Source: Gillisella taibaishanensis
Lineage (GTDB): Bacteria; Pseudomonadota; Alphaproteobacteria; Rhizobiales; Rhizobiaceae
DNA length: 64,000 nt
Assembly (NCBI RefSeq): GCF_001938985.1
Contig: NZ_MKIN01000028.1
Span: 1 to 64,000, forward strand
Direction: 5' to 3'
The notes beneath the pieces are model-generated. The model was not told the origin of the DNA. It saw only the letters and a list, made by a program, of their open reading frames with translations, and did no database searches. A program made the translations under genes and the position numbers. Position 1 is the stretch's first letter. Each line of letters starts with the position of its first letter. Below, in pieces: positions 19,195 to 27,627 of this stretch.

Positions 19195-20124
19195 CTATGG
19201 CTCAGGACTTTGCGGTACGGGTGGCAGCCGACATTCGCTTGAAAATAGCCGCGCACTGACGAAATCGACGAACACTCGAACCTTTGGCGATAGATGCCGG
19301 CTCGAGGGCCAGATCAGGTTGAACTGGCCGGGGAGATCGAGGTGATCGACCAAAAGCGGCACCAGTTCGCCCGTCTTTAGGGATGCTGCCGCCAGAAAAT
19401 CGGGCATACAGCCGATGCCCAGGCCGCGCAGCACCGCGCCACGCAAGGCCTCCATGTTGTTGCAGGTCAGGATATGGCGGATCCGGGACTCCGGCTCGTT
19501 CGCAGGAAGAACGAGCGGCCACTCCTGAACCTTTCCGCTATTGGGGAAGCGAAATCCGATCCCGACATGGGATAAGAGATCTCGCGGGCATGTCGGTGTC
19601 CCCTGTCGCTCCAGATAGGCGGGGGACGCACAAAGGAGCAGCTGGAACGGCCGCAACGCGCGCATCATGATGCGGCTATCGGGCATCTGTCCGCTGCGGA
19701 TGGCGACATCGACGCCCTCGTCGATCAGATCGACGATGCGGTCGTTGAAATCCAGATCGAGTTCGATCTCCGGGTAAAGCTGCAGGAATTCAGCGAGTAC
19801 CGGCAAGAGCAGATGATAGGCGACGATTGGAGCACTGACCCTGACGCGTCCGCGCGGGGTTCCCCGGGTTTGCAGGAGCGTCTCCTGGGCATCGTCGAGA
19901 TCGTCAAGGATGCCACGGCATCGCTCATGAAAGGCCTGACCTTCTTCCGTCAGACGCAGGCTGCGGGTCGAACGTTGCAACAGTCTGATGCCAAGTTGGC
20001 TTTCGAGCTTTGTGACGGCTTTGCCAACGGCAGACGGCGACAGGCCGAGCACACGTCCGGCGGCCACGAAGCTCCCGAGATCCGCCGTTCGCACAAAGGC
20101 CATCAGACCGGATAGTCGATCCAT
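19195..20124 (-). CDS. LysR-family regulator of the divergent MFS pump
   Basis: A 309-residue LysR-type regulator. The DNA-binding part (residues about 5-62: LSGLMAFVRTADLGSFVAAGRVLGLSPSAVGKAVTKLE) is followed by the effector domain starting at GRVRVSAPIVAYHLLLPVLAEF. This subgroup (CrgA/DmlR-like, with the RGRVRVSAP and IDEGVDVAIRSG signatures) often controls a divergent transporter or oxidoreductase. It is transcribed away from the MFS gene, with about 145 bases between the starts. That region has two ATTCAAGC copies (near 20148 and 20200) that may be part of the operator. Length is normal. Confidence 0.88.
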   Translation of the reverse strand: MDRLSGLMAFVRTADLGSFVAAGRVLGLSPSAVGKAVTKLESQLGIRLLQRSTRSLRLTEEGQAFHERCRGILDDLDDAQETLLQTRGTPRGRVRVSAPIVAYHLLLPVLAEFLQLYPEIELDLDFNDRIVDLIDEGVDVAIRSGQMPDSRIMMRALRPFQLLLCASPAYLERQGTPTCPRDLLSHVGIGFRFPNSGKVQEWPLVLPANEPESRIRHILTCNNMEALRGAVLRGLGIGCMPDFLAAASLKTGELVPLLVDHLDLPGQFNLIWPSSRHLSPKVRVFVDFVSARLFSSECRLPPVPQSPEP

Positions 20125-20270
20125 GGGAAGTGATCCATCAGAGTTCTATTCAAGCGTTATGTTCCGTTATGAATGGAAACGGGCCGGTATTTCTTCATAT
20201 TCAAGCACAGATATACTGAAATGGAAACAGGCAGCCGTCCTTGCGGCTGTTTTCAGCTTCAGGAGCAATC

Positions 20271-21800
20271 ATGTCCCCGCATTCGAAACCATCTGAGCGA
20301 ACCTCGAAATGGCTCGCGCTGCTCGCGGTGTGCCTTGCCGCCGCCGCCATGCCTTTGACATTCACAGGCACGGCGGTGGCACTGCCCTCCATTGGCCGGG
20401 TGCTGGGTGGCAGCCCCGTTGCTATCGCCTGGGTAACCAACGCCTTCATGCTCACCTTCGGATCGACCCTGATGGCGGCGGGAGCGCTGGCGGACAGCTA
20501 TGGCCGCAAGCGGATCTTTCTGACCGGGACTGGATTGTTTGCGGTGTTCTCGCTGGCGCTGGTCGCAGCGCCTGACATCCTGCTGTTCGACCTGCTGCGC
20601 GCGGCCCAGGGACTTGCGGCGGCAGCGGCCTTTTCGGGTGGAATGGCAGCGCTGGCGCAGGAGTTCGATGGTCCCACACGGCTTCGCGCCTTCAGCATTG
20701 TCGGCACCAGTTTCGGCGTCGGTCTGTCGCTCGGCCCGGTCGCGTCAGGCTTGATGATCGAGGCCTTCGGCTGGCGCAGCATCTTTGTGGCTGTGGTGAT
20801 CCTCGCAGTTCTCGCCTTTGCTCTTGGTTGGTGTATGCTGAAGGAGAGCCGGGATCCGGATGCCCGCGGACTCGACTGGTGCGGTGGGCTGACCTTCACG
20901 GCCGCACTCGGTCTCGTCACCTATGGTCTTTTGCTTGCGCCCGATCTCGGCTGGGGCGATGGGAGGGTCGTTGGGCTGCTTATCGGCGCCGCGTTGTTCC
21001 TCATCCTGTTTGTCATGATTGAACGTCTGGTCTCCCGACCAATGCTTGACCTCTCCCTGTTTGCCTATCCACGTTTCATTGGCGTCCAATTGCTGGCGGC
21101 TGCTCCCGCCTATGGTTTCGTCGTGTTGCTGATCCTACTTCCGGCACGCTTCATCGGCATTGAAGGCATGCACGAAGTTGCGGCGGGCATATTGATGATC
21201 GCGCTGTCCGCCCCGCTGCTGATCCTGCCCGTTGCGGCTGGATTGTTGACGCGCTGGTTCCACCCAGCGACGCTATGCGGCACGGGATTGCTGATTTCGG
21301 CCGGAGGCCTGTTCTGGCTGGCGCAGATCCCGGTCGGCGCGCCTGTCTGGGCGACAGCCTTGCCGATGCTGGTGATCGGTACTGGCATCAGCCTGCCGTG
21401 GGGACTGATGGACGGGCTGGCGGTCAGCGTGGTGCCAAAAGAACGCGCAGGCATGGCGACCGGCATCTTCAGCACCACGCGGGTAGCGGGTGAGGGCGTG
21501 GCCCTTGCGGTGGTCGGCGCGATCCTGTCGATGCTGGTGGCGGACAGGATGGCTGGACTGGCGGCGCATGGCGACATCATTATTACCGCCCAGAGGCTCG
21601 CCGCCGGTGATGTTCTCATGGCGGCCAGCACCATGCCCGGTGCGGAACCGGGAGTGCTGGTATCGCTTTATTCGGACGCGTTCAGCGACCTTCTTCTGCT
21701 TCTGGCTGCCATCACCGTTCTCACGGCGCTCGTGGTGTTCCTGTTTCTGAAGACAGAAGCGCATGACGCGCTCAAACATCAGGTCGATGGTGCGGTGTAG
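20271..21800 (+). CDS. MFS drug/proton antiporter, DHA2 (14-TM) type
   Basis: A 509-residue inner-membrane major facilitator of the 14-helix DHA2/EmrB-QacA type. Visible motifs are ALADSYGRKRIFLTG (motif A, about residues 74-88), the GWRSIFVAVVILA loop-helix that follows motif C in DHA2 pumps, and a final helix near LLLLAAITVLTALVVFLFL. It probably exports cationic dyes, quaternary compounds or another toxic substrate by proton exchange. The start is placed at ATG 20271, which has an AGGAG site; the open frame begins 10 codons earlier with a TTG. The divergent LysR gene is the likely regulator. No periplasmic adaptor gene is beside it, so it acts alone or with a distant partner. Confidence 0.88.
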   Translation: MSPHSKPSERTSKWLALLAVCLAAAAMPLTFTGTAVALPSIGRVLGGSPVAIAWVTNAFMLTFGSTLMAAGALADSYGRKRIFLTGTGLFAVFSLALVAAPDILLFDLLRAAQGLAAAAAFSGGMAALAQEFDGPTRLRAFSIVGTSFGVGLSLGPVASGLMIEAFGWRSIFVAVVILAVLAFALGWCMLKESRDPDARGLDWCGGLTFTAALGLVTYGLLLAPDLGWGDGRVVGLLIGAALFLILFVMIERLVSRPMLDLSLFAYPRFIGVQLLAAAPAYGFVVLLILLPARFIGIEGMHEVAAGILMIALSAPLLILPVAAGLLTRWFHPATLCGTGLLISAGGLFWLAQIPVGAPVWATALPMLVIGTGISLPWGLMDGLAVSVVPKERAGMATGIFSTTRVAGEGVALAVVGAILSMLVADRMAGLAAHGDIIITAQRLAAGDVLMAASTMPGAEPGVLVSLYSDAFSDLLLLLAAITVLTALVVFLFLKTEAHDALKHQVDGAV

Positions 21801-21963
21801 TTGTTACTCAGAAAATCATCGCATCGTCACGCTCGTTTCAGCAGGCAAGCGCACCGCCGATTTCGGCATCAAGGGCAAAGCGGACGACGGAGGCCCCTTC
21901 GTCTTCCGCTGTCTCTGTGCGGTAGCGACTATTTCAAAAATCGCAAAAAATTCGAAATTATTC

Positions 21964-21971
21964 TTGCAATT
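21964..21971. promoter_or_regulatory. TTGCAATT motif upstream of the Tat hydrolase
   Basis: One TTGCAATT octamer about 90 bases before the hydrolase start, in an AT-rich stretch. The same octamer occurs upstream of the VOC dioxygenase and of the first cysteine hydrolase gene, so it may be a shared regulator site. Function is inferred only from recurrence. Confidence 0.35.
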
Positions 21972-22060
21972 GTGAGCGTATGCGTATGACGGCAATATCA
22001 GCCCGTCAGACGAACACACTCCCGCCTGAAGTTTTCAATGGCGAAATCGCAGGACGCGAG

Positions 22061-23041
22061 ATGACCAAGAACATTTCTTCCATGACACGCAGAGGCGCGC
22101 TGCTTTCCGCAGGTGCTGCCGCCGCAGCCGTCGCAATGTCACCCGTTTTCAACTTCGCAGCCAAGGCTGCATCCGCCACCAACTCAATCGAAGGAAACAA
22201 GACCATGGCATACGTAAACACTAAGGACGGCGTCGAAATCTTCTACAAGGACTTGGGTCCAAAAGACGCCCAGCCGATCGTCTTCCACCACGGCTGGCCG
22301 CTGTCGTCGGACGACTGGGATGCGCAGATGCTGTTCTTCCTCTCCAAGGGGTTTCGCGTTGTCGCCCACGATCGCCGTGGTCACGGTCGTTCCGCTCAGG
22401 TCTCGGAAGGTCATGACATGGACCACTACGCCGCCGATGCTTTCGCTGTCGTAGAAGCGCTCGACCTGAAGAATGCCGTGCATATCGGCCACTCCACAGG
22501 CGGCGGGGAAGTCGCCCGCTACGTCGCCAAGCATGGCGAGCCTTCCGGTCGTGTTGCCAAGGCCGTTCTTGTCTCGGCCGTTCCCCCGCTGATGCTGAAG
22601 ACGGCTTCCAACCCGGAAGGCCTGCCGATTGAAGTGTTTGACGGATTCCGTTCCGCACTCGCAGCAAACCGCGCCCAATTCTTCCGCGACGTGCCCGCTG
22701 GTCCTTTCTACGGGTTCAACCGTGAGGACGCCACGGTGCAGGAAGGCGTGATCCAGAATTGGTGGCGTCAGGGCATGATGGGCGGCGCAAAAGCTCATTA
22801 CGATGGCATCAAGGCTTTTTCTGAAACCGATCAGACGGATGACCTAAAGGCAATCACTGTTCCTACGCTGGTGTTGCATGGCGAGGACGACCAGATCGTA
22901 CCGATTGTGGATTCGGCGCTGAAGTCAGCGAAGCTTTTGAAAAACAGCACGCTCAAGACCTATCCGGGCTTCTCGCACGGCATGCTTACCGTCAATGCCG
23001 ATGTCCTCAACGCCGATCTGCTGGCCTTCGTACAGGCTTGA
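22061..23041 (+). CDS. Tat-exported alpha/beta hydrolase, non-heme chloroperoxidase-like
   Basis: A 326-residue protein. A twin-arginine signal (MTRRGALLSAGAAAAAVAMS, residues 8-27) precedes a cofactor-free haloperoxidase/esterase domain. The nucleophile Ser145 lies in GHSTGGG, the acid in LHGEDDQIVP and the His in FSHGMLT; HHGWPLSSDDWD is the oxyanion loop typical of chloroperoxidases. An internal ATG at 22205 (MAYVNTKDGVEIFYKD) has an AAGGA site and would give a cytoplasmic form of the usual length, so two products are possible. It lies upstream of a Rid-family gene. Physiological activity may be ester or lactone hydrolysis rather than halogenation. Confidence 0.85.
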   Translation: MTKNISSMTRRGALLSAGAAAAAVAMSPVFNFAAKAASATNSIEGNKTMAYVNTKDGVEIFYKDLGPKDAQPIVFHHGWPLSSDDWDAQMLFFLSKGFRVVAHDRRGHGRSAQVSEGHDMDHYAADAFAVVEALDLKNAVHIGHSTGGGEVARYVAKHGEPSGRVAKAVLVSAVPPLMLKTASNPEGLPIEVFDGFRSALAANRAQFFRDVPAGPFYGFNREDATVQEGVIQNWWRQGMMGGAKAHYDGIKAFSETDQTDDLKAITVPTLVLHGEDDQIVPIVDSALKSAKLLKNSTLKTYPGFSHGMLTVNADVLNADLLAFVQA

Positions 23042-23132
23042 TCGGCACAGGCGACGGGTGCTGCCTCCCAAGCATCCGTCGCCGATCGAACCACAAGATT
23101 TATATGCGCTTACAGCGCTTCTCCGCCAGCCT

Positions 23133-23603
23133 ATGGAACCCATTATGACAAACCCTCAATCTGCCAAGAAGGTCGCTAACCTCGGTGTCGCGTGGGAACG
23201 TGCATTCGGTTACGTGCAGGCCGTACAGGTCAAGGACACGATCTACATTTCGGGGCAGTTGAGCCACGATTCCGAAGGCAAGCTTATCGCCCCGGCCACA
23301 CTCGACGAAAATGGTCGACCAGCCGATTTCTCGCAGATGGAAGCGCAGATCCGTCAGACCTATGTCAACACCAAGACGCTTCTTGCCGAATATGGAGCGA
23401 CGCTCGACGATGTCGTTGAAGAAACTCTTTTCGTTCTCGATGTCCCGAGCGCATTCGCAGCCGGGTCCAAGGTCCGCAAGGAAATGTATGGAAGGGACAT
23501 TCCTCCGGTCGCCAGCAACCTGATCGGGATAACTGCGCTAGCTTTTCCGGAACAGATCGTGGAGATCACTTTTCGCGCGGTGATCGACGGTTCCGTGAAC
23601 TGA
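23133..23603 (+). CDS. Rid-family (YjgF/YER057c-like) protein, divergent active site
   Basis: A 156-residue Rid-superfamily protein. The core is GVAWERAFGYVQAVQVKDTIYISGQLSHD, then QTYVNTKTLLAEYGATLDDVVEET, then the strand EIVEITFRAV near the end (written here as EQIVEITFRAV). In RidA the imine-hydrolysing Arg lies in an ARS segment; here the aligned stretch is PPVASNLIGITAL, so that Arg is absent. It more likely belongs to a Rid4-7-type subgroup than to the enamine deaminase. Two nearby starts exist (23133 and 23145), neither with a strong ribosome-binding site. It follows the Tat hydrolase by about 90 bases. Confidence 0.8.
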   Translation: MEPIMTNPQSAKKVANLGVAWERAFGYVQAVQVKDTIYISGQLSHDSEGKLIAPATLDENGRPADFSQMEAQIRQTYVNTKTLLAEYGATLDDVVEETLFVLDVPSAFAAGSKVRKEMYGRDIPPVASNLIGITALAFPEQIVEITFRAVIDGSVN

Positions 23604-23677
23604 TCCGATAGCCGTAATATCATAGCCCGCCGGATCCAACGTGCTCTGGCGGTATCCTCGTTGTATCAGGTAACACG

Positions 23678-24397
23678 ATGCTCAAGACACCCACACATAA
23701 GTCACGTGCGCCTGTCGCCATGCAGCTAACCACTGACCTTGTTGCGAGAACGCTCAGGGTTGTCGACGACGAAGGCCCGGAACCCAACTGGACCCCGATC
23801 TCATCCCGGCAACTCGATGAACTCGTCAGCAGGGTAGAGAAGGAGGCTGGTGATGAGGAGATTTGGGTGTTCGCTTACGGATCCCTGATGTGGAATCCGG
23901 GGTTCGACGTGTCCGCCAGCGAGGAAGCGGTTGCCCACGGATGGCACCGTGCATTCTCATTGAGGATAGAACGTCTGAGGGCCACCTCGGATGCGCCGGG
24001 CCTCATGCTGGCGCTTCGGTCGGGAGGGAGTTGTAAGGGCCTCATCCTCAAACTTCCGTGTGCGACCAAGAGGCAGGATCTTCGCACTCTTCTTGCGCGC
24101 GAGATCCGATATTCGGAGGTGTGCGATATGGTTCGATGGGTCACAGTCAAGACTTCTACGGGCACACGTCGCGCCCTGACTTTCTGGGCAAGCGCGAACC
24201 AATCCCAACTCACAGAGAAAATCTCGCTTGATGATGCCGCTGTGCTGATCGCGCAGGCCTGCGGACCTGCCGGATCATGCGCGGAATATCTACATCGGAC
24301 GGTGTCGGATCTGGTGGATCGCAACATCCACGATCGAAACTTGTGGCAGCTTCAGGAAATGGTTGCCAGCAAGCTTCTCGCGATACCTGAAGACTGA
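23678..24397 (+). CDS. ChaC-type gamma-glutamylcyclotransferase
   Basis: A 239-residue ChaC-like enzyme. The substrate-binding loop YGSLMWNP (about residues 66-73) follows the strand EIWVFA, and the C-terminal half has the family's helical SCAEYLHRTVSDL segment. ChaC proteins cleave glutathione or gamma-glutamyl dipeptides to 5-oxoproline in the cytoplasm. The first 60 residues (a polar extension with DDEGPEPNW) are common in bacterial ChaC proteins. Its neighbours suggest a thiol or electrophile stress setting. A small hairpin follows directly, and the LysR gene converges on it. Confidence 0.85.
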   Translation: MLKTPTHKSRAPVAMQLTTDLVARTLRVVDDEGPEPNWTPISSRQLDELVSRVEKEAGDEEIWVFAYGSLMWNPGFDVSASEEAVAHGWHRAFSLRIERLRATSDAPGLMLALRSGGSCKGLILKLPCATKRQDLRTLLAREIRYSEVCDMVRWVTVKTSTGTRRALTFWASANQSQLTEKISLDDAAVLIAQACGPAGSCAEYLHRTVSDLVDRNIHDRNLWQLQEMVASKLLAIPED

Positions 24398-24410
24398 GGT
24401 CAGTCCTCAG
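24394..24410. terminator. Hairpin between convergent chaC-like and LysR genes
   Basis: A 6-bp stem CTGAGG/CCTCAG with a 5-base loop overlaps the ChaC stop codon and lies just beyond the LysR stop at 24417. No T-tract follows on the plus strand, so it is only a possible shared terminator. Confidence 0.35.
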
Positions 24411-24416
24411 ACCGTG

Positions 24417-25316
24417 TCAGTCCAGCATCACCATATGAGCCGCAACCTGTTCCTCGAAGAATTTCGAGAATGATGCGATCCGGGGAGGGAGCGCCTGATA
24501 GGGCGGATAGAACAAGGTCAGCCAGAGATCCGGTGGTGACCATCCTTTAAAGACATGGACGAGGCGACCGCTCCTGATGTGATCGGCAATGTTGAACCCC
24601 GGCAGCAATGCAACGCCTGCGCCATCGGCAGCCATGTCTGCCAGAACCTCGCCACTGTTGGCACTGAATGCCCGGCCCGCAGAGATGGTCATGCTCGCGC
24701 CACCGTCCGACAACACCCAGTTCTCGCGACGGCTTTCACCGCTATAGGCGAGGCAGTCATCCGGGTTCAGTTCGTTCGGGTGCCCCATGGCGGCAAAGCG
24801 GCTGCCAGGTGCCGCTACAAGAATTCGCGGCACCACCCGGATCTTCCGCCAGATCGTGAACTTGTCGGAGGGCTGCGACGAAATCCGGATTGCCAGATCG
24901 TAATCGTCGTCGACGATGTTCACCAGTCCATCAGATAAAGAGATCTCGAAGCCAATTTTCGGATATCGCTCCTTGAACCCCGACAGGATCGGCGGCAACA
25001 CGGTCTTGCCGAACCATGTCGGCGCGCTAATCCGCAGGCGCCCTTCGTCGGCCTTGTTGGCATTCATCACCTCGCGTCGCGCATCCTCCAGCGTTTTCAT
25101 CGCCGGCTGAATTTGCGCAGCGAAGACTGCGCCGTCTGTCGTCAGTGACACCTGCCGCGTAGTGCGCACGAAGAGTTGCACCCCGAGTTCCACCTCAAGT
25201 GCGGAGATAGCACGGGTGACGGCGGCAGGTGTCATGTCCAGTTCGCGGGCGACCTGGGCAAAATTCCGCTTTTCTGCGGCGAGAAGGAAGGTCCGAAGTG
25301 CCTTGTAGTTGTTCAT
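24417..25316 (-). CDS. LysR-family regulator, divergent from VOC dioxygenase
   Basis: A 299-residue LysR-type regulator. The HTH spans residues about 4-62 (ALRTFLLAAEKRNFAQVARELDMTPAAVTRAISALE), and the effector domain starts at GRLRISAPTWFGKTVLPPILSGF. It is divergent from the ring-cleaving dioxygenase gene, about 117 bases away. That region has two TTGCAATT copies, one within a GGAAT...ATTCC palindrome. It is the likely regulator of the dioxygenase and perhaps of the other genes with the same motif. Quinone- or aromatic-responsive regulators have this arrangement elsewhere, but the ligand is not evident. Confidence 0.88.
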   Translation of the reverse strand: MNNYKALRTFLLAAEKRNFAQVARELDMTPAAVTRAISALEVELGVQLFVRTTRQVSLTTDGAVFAAQIQPAMKTLEDARREVMNANKADEGRLRISAPTWFGKTVLPPILSGFKERYPKIGFEISLSDGLVNIVDDDYDLAIRISSQPSDKFTIWRKIRVVPRILVAAPGSRFAAMGHPNELNPDDCLAYSGESRRENWVLSDGGASMTISAGRAFSANSGEVLADMAADGAGVALLPGFNIADHIRSGRLVHVFKGWSPPDLWLTLFYPPYQALPPRIASFSKFFEEQVAAHMVMLD

Positions 25317-25332
25317 GCCATTGTTTCAATAA

Positions 25333-25365
25333 TTGCAATTCAGTCAAAAGGAATATTGCAATTCC
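25333..25365. promoter_or_regulatory. Candidate LysR operator between LysR and VOC dioxygenase genes
   Basis: TTGCAATT occurs at 25333-25340 and 25356-25363. The second copy is the centre of GGAATATTGCAATTCC (25350-25365), with inverted ends GGAAT and ATTCC. Bases 25352-25363 are identical to 27482-27493, upstream of the cysteine hydrolase gene. Position in a divergent LysR region supports an operator role, untested. Confidence 0.5.
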
Positions 25366-25433
25366 GCCTCACGATCAACAGGCGTAATTTTACCCCAGAA
25401 CATAAACATCAGCGCCATTGGAAAGGCACCGCC

Positions 25434-26366
25434 ATGATTAAGGATATTAAGGGACTGCATCACGTAACCTCGATGGCGTCGGATGCGCGGCAGAACAACC
25501 GCTTCTTCACGGAAACGCTTGGCCTGCGTCGCGTCAAGCAGACAGTCAACTTCGACGACCCGAGCGTCTATCATCTGTATTACGGTGATGAGAATGGTTC
25601 TGCCGGGACGGTCATGACCTACTTCCCGTTCCAGAATATGATGCTGGGTCGTCCCGGTGTGGGCGAGGTCGGCGAGACACAGTTTTCGGTGCCGAAGGGT
25701 GCGCTAAAATTCTGGCAGGATCGCTTCAATGAGCAGGGAGTTGATGGTCTGGAGACGGATACCATCTTCGGCGCCAACCGTCTTCGCTTCATGGGGCCCG
25801 ATGGAGATGGTCTTGCACTGATCGAATCTGCTGACGACACTCGCGCGCCGTGGCTCGCCGACGGAATTCCCGGCGATGCAGCGATACGCGGTTTTGCCGG
25901 CGCCCGCTTTAGCCTGCACGATATCGCTGCGACCGAAGAGCTGCTTGGCTTCATGGGCTATCAGCGTTTCGAAAAGCAAGGCGATGTCACCCGTTTCATC
26001 ATTCCGGGCGGCAATGGCGCTGATACGATCGATCTCGCCGAGTTGCCAAAGACTGCCTTCGCTCGCCAAGGCGCAGGATCGGTCCACCATATCGCCTTTG
26101 CCGTCGATAACCGTGAGAAGCAGCTTGAGGTACGCAAGGCTTTGATGGACACTGGGTATCAGGTAACTCCGGTCATCGACCGCGATTACTTCTGGGCTAT
26201 CTACTTTCGCACGCCGGGCGGCGTCCTGTTCGAAGTCGCCACAAACGAGCCCGGCTTCAATCGCGATGAAGACACTGCGCATCTGGGAGAAGCACTGAAG
26301 CTGCCGAGCCGATACGAGGAATTCCGGGACCAGATCCAGGCCAACCTCGTGCCGCTGGCTGCTTGA
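25434..26366 (+). CDS. Ring-cleaving dioxygenase, VOC family (MhqO/MhqA-like)
   Basis: A 310-residue protein with two vicinal-oxygen-chelate halves. The first begins at KGLHHVTSMASDARQNNRFF and the second near AIRGFAGARFSLHDI. Metal-ligand candidates are His in GLHHVTSM, His in SVHHIAFAV and Glu in GGVLFEVATNE, the usual 2-His-1-carboxylate triad. The family includes hydroquinone- or catechol-cleaving enzymes and quinone-detoxifying MhqO/MhqA; cytoplasmic. It may open the ring of hydroquinones formed from quinone stress. A GGAAAGG site precedes the ATG. The gene is divergent from a LysR regulator. Confidence 0.87.
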   Translation: MIKDIKGLHHVTSMASDARQNNRFFTETLGLRRVKQTVNFDDPSVYHLYYGDENGSAGTVMTYFPFQNMMLGRPGVGEVGETQFSVPKGALKFWQDRFNEQGVDGLETDTIFGANRLRFMGPDGDGLALIESADDTRAPWLADGIPGDAAIRGFAGARFSLHDIAATEELLGFMGYQRFEKQGDVTRFIIPGGNGADTIDLAELPKTAFARQGAGSVHHIAFAVDNREKQLEVRKALMDTGYQVTPVIDRDYFWAIYFRTPGGVLFEVATNEPGFNRDEDTAHLGEALKLPSRYEEFRDQIQANLVPLAA

Positions 26367-26429
26367 CAAAGCCAGTCAAACTTGGCCCCCGCAAGGGATT
26401 GCTCGAGTTCGAGACAACTGCTTGCGCGA

Positions 26430-27150
26430 GTTTCGATGCAGAAACGTGGATCAATTGAGGCCACTCGTGGGCGCCTGCCCACGAGTGGCAAACGTCGCGT
26501 GGAGGTTGTAGGCGCCTTTGCGAATGCGATTCTAATCCCCCGGTTACCGGAGTTTTACACGCTTTACCCGGAAATCGAGTTGCATCTCGGTGTAACGGAA
26601 CGCCAGGCAGACATTGCCGAAGAGGGGATAGACTGCGTCATACGGGCCGGCGATCTACCCGGTCGATCTATTGTTGCGCGGAAATTATGCGGCGTTGAAA
26701 TCATCACTTGCGCGACGCCGGGATACCTCAAGCAACATGACTTGCCTGCTTCTCCCTCGCATCTGGAGCATGTTCATTTTTTGTCGCGCGCAGTCTGAAG
26801 CGGACACCCGTTCGCCTGATGAAAGGCGACGGAAAATAGAGATCTATAGCCCGATCAAGCTATCCGCCAGTGACGCAACGGCGCATCGGCAAGGGATATT
26901 GGCTGGGCTGGGCATAGGACAGACGTTTGAATTCCTGGCACGACCCTACATCGCCCGGGGCGACCTGGTTGCGATCCTGAACGACTGGGCTGCGCCACGT
27001 TATCCTGTTCACATCGTCAGGCCAGCGGGCCGGTTTCCAAACGTAAAATACCAGGTCTTCGCAGACTGGGTCGCGGGCGTGTTTTCCCATTACGACGATG
27101 GTTCAAGCACCTCTACGGGTCTACCCAAGTTCATGGATGCTACTCCATAA
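26430..27150 (+). pseudogene. LysR regulator remnant, headless and frameshifted
   Basis: Two overlapping frames read as the effector domain of a CrgA-type LysR regulator. The first ends in VIRAGDLPGRSIVARKLCG, then EIITCATPGYLKQHDLP; the other continues with QGILAGLGIGQTFEFLARPY and APRYPVHIVRPAGRF. They switch frame near 26790, and the whole N-terminal HTH is missing. It follows the dioxygenase gene directly. It is a decayed copy unrelated in orientation to the intact LysR gene at 24417-25316. Confidence 0.8.
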
Positions 27151-27627
27151 TCACAGGCTTCCCCAATCTCTTGTTTGAATCTATTCCCCGCCGATGTGTG
27201 CGATTTTTTGAAAGAGCGCGCCAGGGAAGGGATCTCTGTCTCCTGGTGTAGGAACGCAGCCCGGGTGTATGTCGACCTTTGGTGTGGAATTAATTTTGTT
27301 GAGGGTAATCAGCAGGCTGCGTGAACGTGGTCCTGCGAATGGCTGCCAAGCTGCCTGCCTGAATGACATTTCCCCGAGAAAATCTATCCAACGACTGGCG
27401 GTTTCTTCAGGGCGCGAGCGACACGCATATCACGTCCAATCCAGAGCCTATTGTTGCGTTTAAGTCAATTCATTCGCAATTAATATTGCAATTTTGCGAA
27501 AGCATTTATCGCGCTAGTTTTTCTGTCAGCAGCCGAAGCCGGAAACAACCGGACCGCCAATCGGCTCTCCAAGACGCGCTCATAGCCACCCGCATTCGCG
27601 GTCCAAACAAACGAAAAGGAAAGTACC
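27151..27627. promoter_or_regulatory. Upstream region of the cysteine hydrolase operon
   Basis: No gene is supported here. Near its middle is an imperfect palindrome, TTCGCAA at 27473-27479 and TTGCGAA about 20 bases on, enclosing TTGCAATT at 27486-27493. Bases 27482-27493 are identical to the LysR/VOC operator region. This is the probable promoter-operator region of the downstream operon. Confidence 0.4.
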
